Assembly: GCA_947501565.1 (NCBI GenBank)
Contig: CANMWJ010000006.1
Location: 62,001 to 126,000 of the forward strand
From: an uncultured Marinobacterium sp.
GTDB lineage: Bacteria; Pseudomonadota; Gammaproteobacteria; Pseudomonadales; Balneatricaceae
Length of the DNA: 64,000 bases
Direction of reading: 5' to 3'
Below the pieces are notes generated by a model. It was not told where the DNA came from and made no database searches. It saw nothing but the letters and a program-made list of their open reading frames with translations. Position numbers and translations under genes: made by a program. Within the stretch, counting starts at the first letter, position 1, and each line of letters starts with the position of its first letter. Shown in pieces: positions 36,242 to 46,413 of this stretch.

Positions 36242-39200
36242 TGCGAATTCTCAATCCAGCGGCGCTGTTCCCATTACTGGCCATTGCCTTTATCAGCATC
36301 CTGTTTTTAGGCATCTACGATGATGATGCCCGCCAGAACAAACGACGCGCTAACCTGTTACTGGAGCTGAAAGAGCTGGATGGCAGGCTGGACCGCGAAA
36401 TCCTTCTGATCACCTCGTTACGGCAGCAAAACTACGACGACGTGACCCGCACATCACTGCAGATTAACCGGATCACAGCCAACCTGATCCAGCCTGAAGC
36501 CGGCTTTTACGGCCAGTTGAATGGAACTATCGACGACAAACTCAGTGCCTATCATAAGGCGATTGAACACAAGATCCGCGAGGCAGAACGTATCAAGACC
36601 ATGGCTGCAGTGGTGCGCAATGGCCTGAACTACCTGCCACAACTGATCGAAGATATGAGACAGAGCAGTCGCGAAGAGCATGATCAGATTGTTGCGATTA
36701 CCAATCGGCTCTACCGCCACTACATCTTTCACAGCTCACTGGATGCAGACGATATCTCCGCTGAGATCGACCAGTTAACTAACGTTCCAGAAATAGAATC
36801 GGAGCTGCTATTTTTCATAAACAACCTCAACCTGCACATCAGGTCCAATCTGCAGGCACAGCAGACGTTGCTAAAACTGCGCGCGGATTATCTGGCGATC
36901 CCATCTGCCACGGCCTTCTCCGAGCTCTTGAGCACCTATCAGCACTACCGAGAGACAGAGATACAGCGCGGTGAACGTTTCAGCATGCTGCTGATAGCGG
37001 TCTGCGCCGTGCTGCTCTTCGGCCTGGGTAGCCTGATCCGTAAGCTCGAACGTTCTCATCAGGCAACTGAAAATGCCCGCGCCCGACTGCGCGATGGCGT
37101 CGAAAGTCTGAACGAGGCTTTTGCGTTGTTTGATCACACCGGCGCACTGGTGCTCTGCAATGAACAGTTCACGCAGTTTTATCCGTGGCTTGAGGATTCC
37201 CTCGCTCCCGGGATACACCGCGACACCTTATCAGCCCTGATTCAACCCCACATCGATCAGGAACAAGCCGCATCGCCCGACGATCCGAACAACACCCACA
37301 AGCTTGAAACCCTGCACGATGGCCGCTGCTTTCTGAGTAGCGAAACGCCTACCGCTGAGGGCGGCGAAGTTTGGGTGCGTATCGATATCACCCACTCACG
37401 CGATAACGAGCTGGAGCTACGTAAGCGCTCACGCGCACTGGAGCAAAGCCCAGTCTCCGTGGTCATTACTGATATCAACGGCACCATCGAATATATCAAT
37501 CCGAAGGCGGAGGAGATATCAGGCTATAGCCATGATGAGGTGATTGGCGCTAACCCAAGGATTTTCCGTTCAGACCATCACTCTGAAGAGGATTACCAGC
37601 AGATGTGGCAATGCCTGCGATCCGGTCAGGAGTGGCAGGGTATTTTCCGCAACCGCCGCAAGAACGGTGAACTCTACTGGGAAGCCGCCACCATCTCTTC
37701 CATCCGCAATGACGCCCACCAAATCACCCACTATGTGGCGGTGAAAGACGATATCTCCACCCGCAAACAGGCCGAAGACGAACTGCGCATGAATGCGGCA
37801 GTGTTCGAAACCACCAGCGAAGGGATCCTGATCACCGATGCTAAAAGCCGCATCATCTCTGTTAACCCGGCTTTCACCCGCATTACCGGCTACAGTCTGG
37901 ATGAGGTCAGAGGCAAAACTCCCCGACTGCTACGTTCCGAGCGGCAGAGTGAAAGCTTCTACAAAGAGATGTGGCACTGCCTGACAACCCAGGGACAGTG
38001 GTCCGGCGAGATCTGGAACAAACGCAAGGATGAGAGCATCTACCCGCAATGGCTCTCCGTATCGGTCATCAAGAACAGTCAGGGCCTGGTACAGCAGTAC
38101 GTGGCCGTATTCACCGATATCACCCAGCGCAAGCAGCAGGAACATCAGATACAGCAGCAGGCCAACTACGATGCACTGACTAAACTGCCCAACCGCAGCA
38201 TGCTGAAGCGCAAGTTACAGAAAGCCCTTTTCAATGCCCGTTCCGGTATGAGCCAATGCGCACTGCTGTTTGTCGATCTCGACCGATTTAAAGCGGTCAA
38301 CGATACCATGGGGCACGCCGTCGGCGATGAGCTGTTACAACAGGTGGCTTTCCGCCTGGCTGAACAGACAAAAGTAGCCGATACCATCGCCCGTATCGGT
38401 GGCGATGAGTTCATCATCCTTTTGGAAGATATCGATTCGGAAAAAAGCGCTGCCTCCACGGCACAGAGAATCATCGATAGCCTGCGCAGCCCCTTCCGCC
38501 TGTTTGGTCGTGAGATCTACATTGGTGCCAGCATCGGCATCGCCCTCTTCCCGGCGGATGCAGCAGAAGCTGACGTCCTGCTACGCCATGCAGATATGGC
38601 GATGTACAAGGCGAAGGAGCGCGGCCGGAACCAATATCAGTTTTTCAACGCAGAGATGCGTGATCAGGTTAAAAACCGAACCGAACTGGAACAAGCACTC
38701 CGCTTGGCGATCAACAACAACGAGTTTGAGCTCTACTACCAACCGATCATCAACTCGGAAACCGGCCGCGTCGAATCACTGGAAGCACTGGTACGTTGGC
38801 ATCACCCCAAACGGGGGATGGTCAGCCCCGCAGAGTTCATCCCGCTGGCGGAAGAAACCGGCCTGATCCAACAACTGGGTTTATGGGTGTTTGAACATAG
38901 CTGTCGGCAGTTAAAAACCTGGCAGACACAGGGGATACGGAATATCACGGTGGCGATCAATATCTCCAGCAGTCAGCGTCATCTTGGTTTTAACGCCAAA
39001 CGCGCACGGCAATTGATCGAGGAGACCGGTGTCAATCCGGGAGATCTGGTGCTGGAGATTACGGAAAGCATGTTCCTGGACGGCTCCAGCGAAGCGATCA
39101 CCTGGCTCAACGAACTGAAAGCGTTGGGCATCCAGCTGGCGATCGATGATTTTGGTACAGGATACTCTTCACTGAGTTATCTGAAGCGCTTCCCGATCGA

Positions 39201-39489
39201 TAAACTCAAGATAGATCGCGCCTTTATCAACGATCTATCGGAAGATGAGGATGATGCATCCCTGGTTAAAGCGATTATCGCCATGTCGCACAGCATGGGA
39301 CTGACATTGGTTGCGGAAGGCGTGGAAACCCAAGAGCAGTTAGACTACCTGCGCAGTCTGCGCTGCGACCTGATTCAGGGATATTTCTACAGCCGTCCAC
39401 TGCCTGCGGAACAGATACCGGAGATGATTGATAACCTGGAATACCGCCAACGAGAAGCTTCTGCGGCACAGTGCGACTTTATCATCTGA
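36238..39489 (+). CDS. Membrane DAHL-PAS-GGDEF-EAL protein
   Basis: 1083 residues. TM1 at about 8-26, a helical periplasmic sensor of the DAHL type (LKELDGRLDREILLITSLRQQNYDD), TM2 near 250-270, then three PAS regions, GGDEF (intact RIGGDEF near residue 720) and EAL (EALVRWHHP near 847, DDFGTGYSS later). The inhibitory site position reads KVAD, not RxxD, so feedback inhibition is likely lost. Coupling to the CCP gene suggests that periplasmic peroxide or redox signals modulate c-di-GMP. Net activity is unknown. Confidence 0.93.
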   Translation: MMRILNPAALFPLLAIAFISILFLGIYDDDARQNKRRANLLLELKELDGRLDREILLITSLRQQNYDDVTRTSLQINRITANLIQPEAGFYGQLNGTIDDKLSAYHKAIEHKIREAERIKTMAAVVRNGLNYLPQLIEDMRQSSREEHDQIVAITNRLYRHYIFHSSLDADDISAEIDQLTNVPEIESELLFFINNLNLHIRSNLQAQQTLLKLRADYLAIPSATAFSELLSTYQHYRETEIQRGERFSMLLIAVCAVLLFGLGSLIRKLERSHQATENARARLRDGVESLNEAFALFDHTGALVLCNEQFTQFYPWLEDSLAPGIHRDTLSALIQPHIDQEQAASPDDPNNTHKLETLHDGRCFLSSETPTAEGGEVWVRIDITHSRDNELELRKRSRALEQSPVSVVITDINGTIEYINPKAEEISGYSHDEVIGANPRIFRSDHHSEEDYQQMWQCLRSGQEWQGIFRNRRKNGELYWEAATISSIRNDAHQITHYVAVKDDISTRKQAEDELRMNAAVFETTSEGILITDAKSRIISVNPAFTRITGYSLDEVRGKTPRLLRSERQSESFYKEMWHCLTTQGQWSGEIWNKRKDESIYPQWLSVSVIKNSQGLVQQYVAVFTDITQRKQQEHQIQQQANYDALTKLPNRSMLKRKLQKALFNARSGMSQCALLFVDLDRFKAVNDTMGHAVGDELLQQVAFRLAEQTKVADTIARIGGDEFIILLEDIDSEKSAASTAQRIIDSLRSPFRLFGREIYIGASIGIALFPADAAEADVLLRHADMAMYKAKERGRNQYQFFNAEMRDQVKNRTELEQALRLAINNNEFELYYQPIINSETGRVESLEALVRWHHPKRGMVSPAEFIPLAEETGLIQQLGLWVFEHSCRQLKTWQTQGIRNITVAINISSSQRHLGFNAKRARQLIEETGVNPGDLVLEITESMFLDGSSEAITWLNELKALGIQLAIDDFGTGYSSLSYLKRFPIDKLKIDRAFINDLSEDEDDASLVKAIIAMSHSMGLTLVAEGVETQEQLDYLRSLRCDLIQGYFYSRPLPAEQIPEMIDNLEYRQREASAAQCDFII

Positions 39490-39504
39490 GACGTGGTCAC
39501 AGCC

Positions 39505-41877
39505 TTAGAAAAGCCGGATCTGAGGTGCAACAAGCTGGTCGAACTCCTCGCCGATAAAAGCGAGGATAGCGTCAGCTACCGGCTTAATCTGCTTATCCAC
39601 GTAATATTGATAGTCGATGGGGGAGCGCAGAAACTCTTTGGGTTCCGGTCCATTCACCGTCATCAGATATTCTACGTGGGTCCCAGGCCGAAACGGACTT
39701 GGGATACCCTGTGCATTGAATTGAACTTCAGCCTTGAGCGCAGCCTGCACATGGGGCGGTCGATTGCGGGTATATTCCGCCAGCGGCTGCCTGATCCGCT
39801 TACGGTAAACCAACAACTCATCACTCTCCCCCGCCCTGACCTGAGCGACCGTCTCCTGCAACAGTGCTTTCCAGGGTTGTTCACGAAAGATCCGCTCGTA
39901 TAGCTCCTGCTGCAACTCACGCGCCAAGCGGGTCCAGTCGGTACGCACGTTTTCCAGCCCCTTGAACACCATCCGGGTATCACCACTCCCCAAACGCTGT
40001 AACCCTGCATAGCGCTTCTTGCTGCCTTTTTCCGAATGGCGCATCCTTGGCATCAAAAAGCGACTGTAGTGGGTTTCATATTCCAGCTCAAGATAGCTGG
40101 GCAAAGCGAAACGTTCCTCCAGCTGCTCCCGCCACCAGCGGTTCAGGAACACTGCCAGCTCCCGTCCCCTGTCATCCGCCGACGTATCGGGATAATCATC
40201 GCCGAGCCAGACAAACACCGAGTCAGTATCCCCATAGATAACGGTATAACCGAACTCCTTTTCGATACATGCTTTGGTACGCTGCATGATTTCGTGGCCA
40301 CGCAGGGTGATCGAACTGGATAATCGCTGGTCGTAGAATCGGCAGACGTTGGAGCCAAGAACGCCGTAGAAGGAGTTCATAATAATCTTGATTGCCTGGG
40401 ACAACGGCGCATTCTGCTCGTGTTTTGCCTGATCGCGCGCCTGCCAGAGACGTTCGATCAAGCCGGGCAGGATCTGGTTGGTCTTGTCGAAAATGGCATG
40501 ATTAAATCCCGGCACCAAAGCATCAGGATCGGCCCCTTCCTTAAGTCCTTCCGCCATGCCCACGGGATCGATCTTGAAGGTACGGATGATGCTGGGATAC
40601 AGACTCTTAAAATCGAGCACCAATACGTGGTTGTAGAGACCGGGCAGGGAATCCATGACGTAACCACCAGGAGCGTCCAATCCTGACCGGCCCGAAGCGT
40701 ACTCAGGTGCTACATAACCCGCGCGATGCATCAGTGGCAGGTACTGGTTATCAAACGCCGCTGCCGAACCTCCCACCTTATCCAGCGGCAAACCGGTCAA
40801 CCGGGCGCGCTCCACCAGATAGTGCAGCAATTGTGCTTTTTCGAAAATATCCCAGACCAGTCGGCAATCTTCGAGGTTATAACGTGCCAGCACTGCCTTA
40901 TCTTCACGGTATAAGCGCTGGATCTCATCCCCTCGCTGCTCCACGTGGTCAATCAATTTGCCACGTTCCAGAAAATGACGCGAGACGTACTCCAGCGAAA
41001 AACTCTCAAACTGGAAGGTTGCACCTTTCATGGTGTCGATCCCGTCGAGCACGATACGTCCACCAAGGCGCACGTACCATTTCCCCTGACCCGACTGGTG
41101 CAGCTGTAGGGCTTGCTGATCCCGTCCCAGCAACAACGGCACCTTTAGTGCCTCCGCGCGCTGATACAACACCCGGAAGTCAAAACCGATCACGTTCCAA
41201 CCGATAAAGATGTCCGGATCCTGCTGCTGCACGATGGCGACAAAACGTCGTAATAACTGGCGTTCATCGGGAACGAACTCCAATGCATTGGTAGACTCGC
41301 CCTCACCGACCATTAACACGCACTGGAAGGTTTCGCTGTATAGGCCGATGGAGAGTATCTTATCGGCGCGCATCGTCGTTTCCAGGTCGATCGAAAGGAT
41401 TCCGAAATCCGGTTCCTCATCCGCTGGTTTCAGGACAAGGCCACCGTTGTGCTGATGAACAGTCACCGCGCCCTGAATAAAACGTTCCATCAGGTAACGA
41501 TCAGCGTGCCGGATATCTTCCTCCAGCATGGGAATGGCGGCGCGTTCAAAGCGCTCGATAATCTGACGCTGCACCTTGTGGCTGCGACTATAGAGGGCAT
41601 GCACCCCCTTCTGTTCAAGATCCTTCAGTTCGACTTTCTGTAACCGCCAACCGTTAAGCCCGCGCAATAGAGGCTGGATACGCCCAACATCCCGATCCAG
41701 CACAAAAAACACTGTTTCCTGCGCTGGCACCTCGACCATAAACGCCCCTTGCGGCCCACGTAACCAATAACGCAGGCAGATCCCTTCGGGCAGATCCAAC
41801 TGTTGCCGGGTAAGCAGGAAACCGGTGGATGGCGGATTATCCATGGGGTTTGTATTGTGGACAGGCGTGGCGTTCAC
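39505..41877 (-). CDS. polB: DNA polymerase II
   Basis: 790 residues, family B. Exo I SIDLETT, Exo II-type WNVIGFDFRVLY, polymerase motif A LDFKSLYPSII, motif B KIIMNSFYGVLGS and motif C YGDTDSVFV are all intact. Pol II is SOS-related in E. coli and takes part in replication restart and translesion work. It starts at GTG with GGGAG six bases upstream. Convergent with the GGDEF-EAL gene, 15 bases apart, with no terminator seen. Confidence 0.97.
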   Translation of the reverse strand: MNATPVHNTNPMDNPPSTGFLLTRQQLDLPEGICLRYWLRGPQGAFMVEVPAQETVFFVLDRDVGRIQPLLRGLNGWRLQKVELKDLEQKGVHALYSRSHKVQRQIIERFERAAIPMLEEDIRHADRYLMERFIQGAVTVHQHNGGLVLKPADEEPDFGILSIDLETTMRADKILSIGLYSETFQCVLMVGEGESTNALEFVPDERQLLRRFVAIVQQQDPDIFIGWNVIGFDFRVLYQRAEALKVPLLLGRDQQALQLHQSGQGKWYVRLGGRIVLDGIDTMKGATFQFESFSLEYVSRHFLERGKLIDHVEQRGDEIQRLYREDKAVLARYNLEDCRLVWDIFEKAQLLHYLVERARLTGLPLDKVGGSAAAFDNQYLPLMHRAGYVAPEYASGRSGLDAPGGYVMDSLPGLYNHVLVLDFKSLYPSIIRTFKIDPVGMAEGLKEGADPDALVPGFNHAIFDKTNQILPGLIERLWQARDQAKHEQNAPLSQAIKIIMNSFYGVLGSNVCRFYDQRLSSSITLRGHEIMQRTKACIEKEFGYTVIYGDTDSVFVWLGDDYPDTSADDRGRELAVFLNRWWREQLEERFALPSYLELEYETHYSRFLMPRMRHSEKGSKKRYAGLQRLGSGDTRMVFKGLENVRTDWTRLARELQQELYERIFREQPWKALLQETVAQVRAGESDELLVYRKRIRQPLAEYTRNRPPHVQAALKAEVQFNAQGIPSPFRPGTHVEYLMTVNGPEPKEFLRSPIDYQYYVDKQIKPVADAILAFIGEEFDQLVAPQIRLF

Positions 41878-41919
41878 AACCCACTCCCGGAAGAGAGGAC
41901 TAAAGTAGGAGTGCCTGCT

Positions 41920-42264
41920 TTAGTCACGCACGCAAACAACGTGATCGATATCGACAAATCGGTCAAAGCTGAGGATACGGGATTTAGTGTTGGCACCAAA
42001 CGCGTAACCATAGAGGCCTGTCCGGCTCCAGTAATCGGTTTGATCATTGCTCAGTGCACCACGATACATCAGTCCGGTCAGTTCCAGGATGTCAGGCAGG
42101 CGCCCGCCACGCATCTCACAGTATGCCCAAGCTCCCTCCCAGTTGTACTCGGTTTGACCGGCTTCACTGTAGTGCAGTTCAGCGCTGCTCTTAACCGCCA
42201 GCATCAACAACAATGCACTGCCGATCACCAATACGGCCAGCGACCCCAAGATCCATTTCAGCAT
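41920..42264 (-). CDS. Small membrane-anchored protein, DUF1566-like
   Basis: 114 residues. N-terminal TM (LKWILGSLAVLVIGSALLLMLAV), then YNWEGAWAYCEMRGGRLPDILEL and YWSRTGLYGYAFGANTK...VDIDHVVCVRD, a pattern like the Lcl/DUF1566 lectin-like fold with one Cys near each end of the fold. Role unknown. AAGGA lies before the ATG. It follows mvaD by 26 bases on the same strand. Confidence 0.6.
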   Translation of the reverse strand: MLKWILGSLAVLVIGSALLLMLAVKSSAELHYSEAGQTEYNWEGAWAYCEMRGGRLPDILELTGLMYRGALSNDQTDYWSRTGLYGYAFGANTKSRILSFDRFVDIDHVVCVRD

Positions 42265-42290
42265 CTGACTATCCTTCCATGAATAAAGGC

Positions 42291-43286
42291 TTAGGTGGTC
42301 GCGAACGGCGTAACGATCTCCAGCTCAGGAAAAGCACTGATCAGATCGGCGCTGTCCTGCTCAAGAAACAGCAACTTGAGGTTTGGACCGGCATCCATGG
42401 TGAAGTACACCTGAAGTCCCTGCGCGCGCAGATCCCAGATCTTATGCATGGCGGCCACAGACTCAGGCTGCCAATAAAGTAGCGGAGGCCAGGAAGCGAT
42501 CATGGTGGCGTGCATGGAGAGCGCATTCTGCTCAGCCGTTTCGCCCAGCAGCATAAAGTCCTGCTGCTCAATGGCTATGTGCAGTTTCTCCAGATCGGCA
42601 GCCGCCTGCAGCGGCCAACTCTGGTAGAGATGCGCACTTTCAACGGTACGTTGCATCCCGGCGCGTGAATCAACTTTCTTCTCTGCCGTTGCCACTTTTA
42701 CCAGACCAATACGCAAATCCGCCCAGTCCCGATCCAGCGGTACGGCAAAGCTATCCATGCCGTCTTCGCGGTTGCCCATCTGCCATTCGACGAAACCGTT
42801 AAAGATGGAACGCGAAGCGCTGCCGCTGCCCATTCGCGCGAAGGCGGAAAGATGCTGCGGTGCCAGCTTAAGGTCGTAGAAGTGATCGACCGCTAGCATA
42901 AGAGCCGCAAAACCAGACGCCGAAGACGCCAGGCCTGCAGCGGTCGGGATATTGTTTTCAGTTTCGACCTGCACGGCCTGCTTCAGATCGCCACGGAACA
43001 GGGAGATAAAGTCCACGACCTTACGCGCAAACTTACTATCACCAGCTTGCTCTTCTCCATTGAGGATCACACGGTCAACGCCGTCGGGAGATTCGGTAAT
43101 GCAGGTTTTAGAACCCAGATGCGCCAGTGAGACCGACAGGCTGGCGTTAATCGGCAGGTTCAACTCGCGGTTACGCTTGCCCCAGTATTTGCAGAGTGCG
43201 ATGTTACTTGGCGCAAACGCTTCACCCCGTTCACCGGCAACGATGGTGGCGGGTAGATAACCTTTTACTACATCCTCTTTACGCAT
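42291..43286 (-). CDS. mvaD: Diphosphomevalonate decarboxylase
   Basis: 331 residues. APSNIALCKYWGKRNRELNLPINASLSVSL, NIPTAAGLASSASGFAAL and MGSGSASRSIFNGFVEW are diagnostic of this GHMP-family enzyme. It decarboxylates mevalonate 5-diphosphate to isopentenyl diphosphate with ATP. It is the last mevalonate gene of the operon. Confidence 0.95.
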   Translation of the reverse strand: MRKEDVVKGYLPATIVAGERGEAFAPSNIALCKYWGKRNRELNLPINASLSVSLAHLGSKTCITESPDGVDRVILNGEEQAGDSKFARKVVDFISLFRGDLKQAVQVETENNIPTAAGLASSASGFAALMLAVDHFYDLKLAPQHLSAFARMGSGSASRSIFNGFVEWQMGNREDGMDSFAVPLDRDWADLRIGLVKVATAEKKVDSRAGMQRTVESAHLYQSWPLQAAADLEKLHIAIEQQDFMLLGETAEQNALSMHATMIASWPPLLYWQPESVAAMHKIWDLRAQGLQVYFTMDAGPNLKLLFLEQDSADLISAFPELEIVTPFATT

Positions 43287-43302
43287 CTTTATCGGCGTCC
43301 CT

Positions 43303-44244
43303 TTACGTACAATTCACTTCGATACCGGCAGCAGACACGCCAACCGGAATCTCTTCGTATGGCATATCAACGGCGTCGTCCTGTCCCAGCGCAAGCACAC
43401 AGTCGCCCAGACCTGAGCCGGAAATTTTTGCACCCTGCACCTGATCGGAGCTGCGCAAACGCCAAAGCATATCTGCAATGGTTTGATCGCAGACTCCCAG
43501 CGCTTCCATCAGGCCCTGATAGATATCCATCAGCTTACCCAATTCAGTCCAACCCTGTGCCTTGATCGCCGCCTCAGCTGCGATACTGGTCTTATGCATT
43601 AACTGGTACAGGTCAGTATAGATCTCCGGCTGACTGGCACTGCGCGCTTCAACAAGCTTCAGCACGTCGGGCGTACGGGTTTTGTAACCTGCATAGTAGA
43701 GACTGATAGGAGGTATTCCGGGCAGCGCTTCGATCTGACGTGGGTTTACTGTATAGGCGATCAATCCGCCAAAGACGGAGGCCACCAGATCAGTACCGGA
43801 CCCACGACCATCCTGCACTTCATGCACCACGGCCAGCGCCTGGTCAAATACCCGTTCCTTGGTCGCTGGTTCACCCTCAGCGAAACAGAGCAACGCCGCT
43901 ACCACGGCAGCAGTCACCGCAGCCGAAGAGCCGAGACCAACTGTGTGGGAAAATTCAGACTCGATCGTCAGATCAAATCCGCTCGCCAAATCAGCCTGCA
44001 ATCGTTGAACTGCGGCCAGCACAAAACTCAATCGCACGTCGTCAGTCAACGCATCCATTGGCGCCCGGTACTCTGCCAGCGCAGAATGAATCACCACCTC
44101 ACGGTCTGAGCGGGGCACAAGCTCGACAGACATATACTTATCCACAGCACAGGCCAAAGCCCGATGCCCGAACAATACCGCGTGTTCCCCCATCAGCATG
44201 ATGCTGCCAGGCGCTGTAACTTTAATCTTCGATGAAATGGGCAC
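43303..44244 (-). CDS. GHMP kinase, probable phosphomevalonate kinase
   Basis: 313 residues. GHMP motifs: GSIMLMGEHAVLFGHRALACAV, HTVGLGSSAAVTAAVVAAL (ATP loop) and GAKISGSGLGDCVLAL. The segment QDGRGSGTDLVASVFGGLIAYT fits phosphomevalonate kinase (or a second mevalonate kinase). Given the complete pathway, one of the two GHMP kinases should phosphorylate phosphomevalonate. Which one cannot be decided from sequence. GTG start, overlapping the previous gene by 23 bases. Confidence 0.75.
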   Translation of the reverse strand: MPISSKIKVTAPGSIMLMGEHAVLFGHRALACAVDKYMSVELVPRSDREVVIHSALAEYRAPMDALTDDVRLSFVLAAVQRLQADLASGFDLTIESEFSHTVGLGSSAAVTAAVVAALLCFAEGEPATKERVFDQALAVVHEVQDGRGSGTDLVASVFGGLIAYTVNPRQIEALPGIPPISLYYAGYKTRTPDVLKLVEARSASQPEIYTDLYQLMHKTSIAAEAAIKAQGWTELGKLMDIYQGLMEALGVCDQTIADMLWRLRSSDQVQGAKISGSGLGDCVLALGQDDAVDMPYEEIPVGVSAAGIEVNCT

Positions 44245-45232
44245 CCGCGCGGTCCTCTTCCAGTACTGCTAACTCATAACCAAATTGTTGGCATAACGCC
44301 TGAATATCACCCGCAGGCAGGTAAACCAGAACCAAACCACCGCACTTGCCCTGATGGGCGCCGGCGCCACTGATCTTCGCTGCGCCTCCCAGTAGCTCAA
44401 CAGACTCCACAAAACGCTGCACAGGCTCCGGCACAACGCCGATTTTGCACAACAAACGGTGGTTTTGACGGATCAGGCTTAATACCGCAGTGTCATCATG
44501 CTGGGCCACCTGATCCAGGGCATCAGGTAGCGCTTGTGTGACCTGGGCGAACTCCTGCCAGATATCACTATCAGCAAACCTCGCGCGAACAGCCTCAACG
44601 CACTGGCCGGTACTCACAGCGGGACGCCCACTGTTAACTCGATACCAACCCGCTCCCAGATGGCAGCTCAAACGGGTAACGGCGCTGTTCTGAACCTGAA
44701 TAAGGCCACCGTAGGTTACCGCCGCGGCATCGATCGCACTGCCACGCCCATGTTGCAAACGCTCACAATGGCGTACTAACGCAAAACGTTGTTCCAGAGA
44801 TAAGGGTTTAGCCACCAACCGTTCGGCCAGCGCCAGCGTTGCACCAATCGCTGCTGCGGAAGAGCCCATACCCGAACCCGTAGGTAAAGAGGAGGAGGTC
44901 GTCAAGGTACCAGCAGGCAACGATCCGCACTGGGCCATGGCGTAGAACAGCAACTGTTCGGGATTATCCAGCAGTTCAGACACGCCAATATTGCCCGCTT
45001 CCAACTCGTGAAAGCGCTGATCCAATGTCTGTTTGAGGGTATCCAGATAATCACACGGAAGTGTGACCGGTGTGTCTGCGCCGATGACAACACCCAGCTC
45101 TTCACTGGGCGTCTGCGCTACTTCAAATGAGGTGTGGATATGTGCGGAGACTGCCACCGCAATCGCTGGCGCCCCGTAAACAACCGAGTGCTCCCCACTC
45201 AGGATTACCTTGCCCGGGGCGATTGCGTTCAT
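44222..45232 (-). CDS. GHMP kinase, probable mevalonate kinase
   Basis: 336 residues. APGKVILSGEHSVVYGAPAIAVAV is the mevalonate-kinase-like N-terminus, PTGSGMGSSAAAIGATLAL is the ATP loop, and CERLQHGRGSAIDAAAVTYGG resembles the substrate loop of mevalonate kinases. GAAKISGAGAHQGKCGGL is motif 3. The start overlaps the mvaS stop by one base (TGATG). The name mvaK1 is probable but not proven. Confidence 0.8.
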   Translation of the reverse strand: MNAIAPGKVILSGEHSVVYGAPAIAVAVSAHIHTSFEVAQTPSEELGVVIGADTPVTLPCDYLDTLKQTLDQRFHELEAGNIGVSELLDNPEQLLFYAMAQCGSLPAGTLTTSSSLPTGSGMGSSAAAIGATLALAERLVAKPLSLEQRFALVRHCERLQHGRGSAIDAAAVTYGGLIQVQNSAVTRLSCHLGAGWYRVNSGRPAVSTGQCVEAVRARFADSDIWQEFAQVTQALPDALDQVAQHDDTAVLSLIRQNHRLLCKIGVVPEPVQRFVESVELLGGAAKISGAGAHQGKCGGLVLVYLPAGDIQALCQQFGYELAVLEEDRAGAHFIED

Positions 45233-46398
45233 CAGCTCGCTACATATTCTCGCTTGTGATGGCTGATACCAGCCAGACGGAAGCGGCCAGAGGTACCTTC
45301 TTCGATCTCGATAGATTCGCCGTCACGCGGGTCCGGATAGCGATAGAGGCTGAGGTACTCCTCGTAGGAAACCTCTTTGCGGGCATCCAGCATCTGTTTG
45401 TGCTGCTCGCGATGCAGGAACTTCTCGTAACCAGCCACAACAGTGCCAGAGAAAAATTCCGCCACACAACCAGAGCCGTAGCTGAAGAAACCGATCTTTT
45501 CACCAGCGATGTTTTGCTTGCAGTTCTCAAGCAGCGAGGTCAGACCGATGTACATAGATGCGGTGTAGCTGTTACCGATAATGCGGTTGTAGTGCAGGGT
45601 ATCTTCGATCTGCGCTTCAACCTGTTCCATTGTCAGCCCAGCCTTGTTCAGCTTAGCCAAGTGCTGATGCGCCTTCTGCGCCATACGGCTGAACGGCAGG
45701 TGGTAACAGAAGTGACCGAAATCGTCGAACGCCAGCGAGCTGACTTCACGGAAGTGCTCCCAGGCTTTTTTCAGTGACTTGAGGTATATCTTAGTGCTGT
45801 ACTTTCCGTCCACCAACGCGGTAGCACGGTAGTTCGGACGCCAGAAATCCATCACATCTTCGGTGTAATTGCCGACTTCCGGATCGATTTCGAGCAGGCG
45901 TGGTTGAGCAGAGATCAGCATCGCTACCGCGCCGCAACCTTGGGTAGCTTCCCCAGGGGTATCCAGATCGTAACGGGCAACATCGGATGCAATGACCAGC
46001 ACTTTCTTTTCCGGATTGCGAGCTACCAAAGCACATGCCATCTGGATTGCCGCCGTCGCGCTATAGCACGCCTGCTTCATTTCCACGACACGGCAATTGC
46101 TGTGAAGGCCAAGCAAACGGTGCACGTAAACACCCGCTGCCTTTGACTGGTCGATACCGGTTTCAGTAGCAAACATCAGCGTGCTGATAGCATCGGCGCC
46201 AACGCGCTCAATCAGCGGCGTCGCGGCATTCGCAGCCATCGTCACAACATCTTCGTCCGGGGCGGCCATACCCATTTTTTCCTGGCCGATACCCTCGTAG
46301 TACTTATCCGGATCAGTTTGCTGCACTTCTGCTAAGGTGCGCAGGTCCAGATAGTAGTTAGATGTATAGAAACTTATTTCGTCAATACCGACAGACAT
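45232..46398 (-). CDS. mvaS: Hydroxymethylglutaryl-CoA synthase
   Basis: 388 residues. Catalytic residues match the numbering of the S. aureus enzyme: Glu79 (FATETGID), Cys111 (KQACYSATAA) and His233 (CYHLPFSRMAQKAH). It condenses acetyl-CoA and acetoacetyl-CoA to HMG-CoA. It lies 15 bases after the fni gene. Confidence 0.97.
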   Translation of the reverse strand: MSVGIDEISFYTSNYYLDLRTLAEVQQTDPDKYYEGIGQEKMGMAAPDEDVVTMAANAATPLIERVGADAISTLMFATETGIDQSKAAGVYVHRLLGLHSNCRVVEMKQACYSATAAIQMACALVARNPEKKVLVIASDVARYDLDTPGEATQGCGAVAMLISAQPRLLEIDPEVGNYTEDVMDFWRPNYRATALVDGKYSTKIYLKSLKKAWEHFREVSSLAFDDFGHFCYHLPFSRMAQKAHQHLAKLNKAGLTMEQVEAQIEDTLHYNRIIGNSYTASMYIGLTSLLENCKQNIAGEKIGFFSYGSGCVAEFFSGTVVAGYEKFLHREQHKQMLDARKEVSYEEYLSLYRYPDPRDGESIEIEEGTSGRFRLAGISHHKREYVAS

Positions 46399-46413
46399 AT
46401 AAGGTCTCGATCC

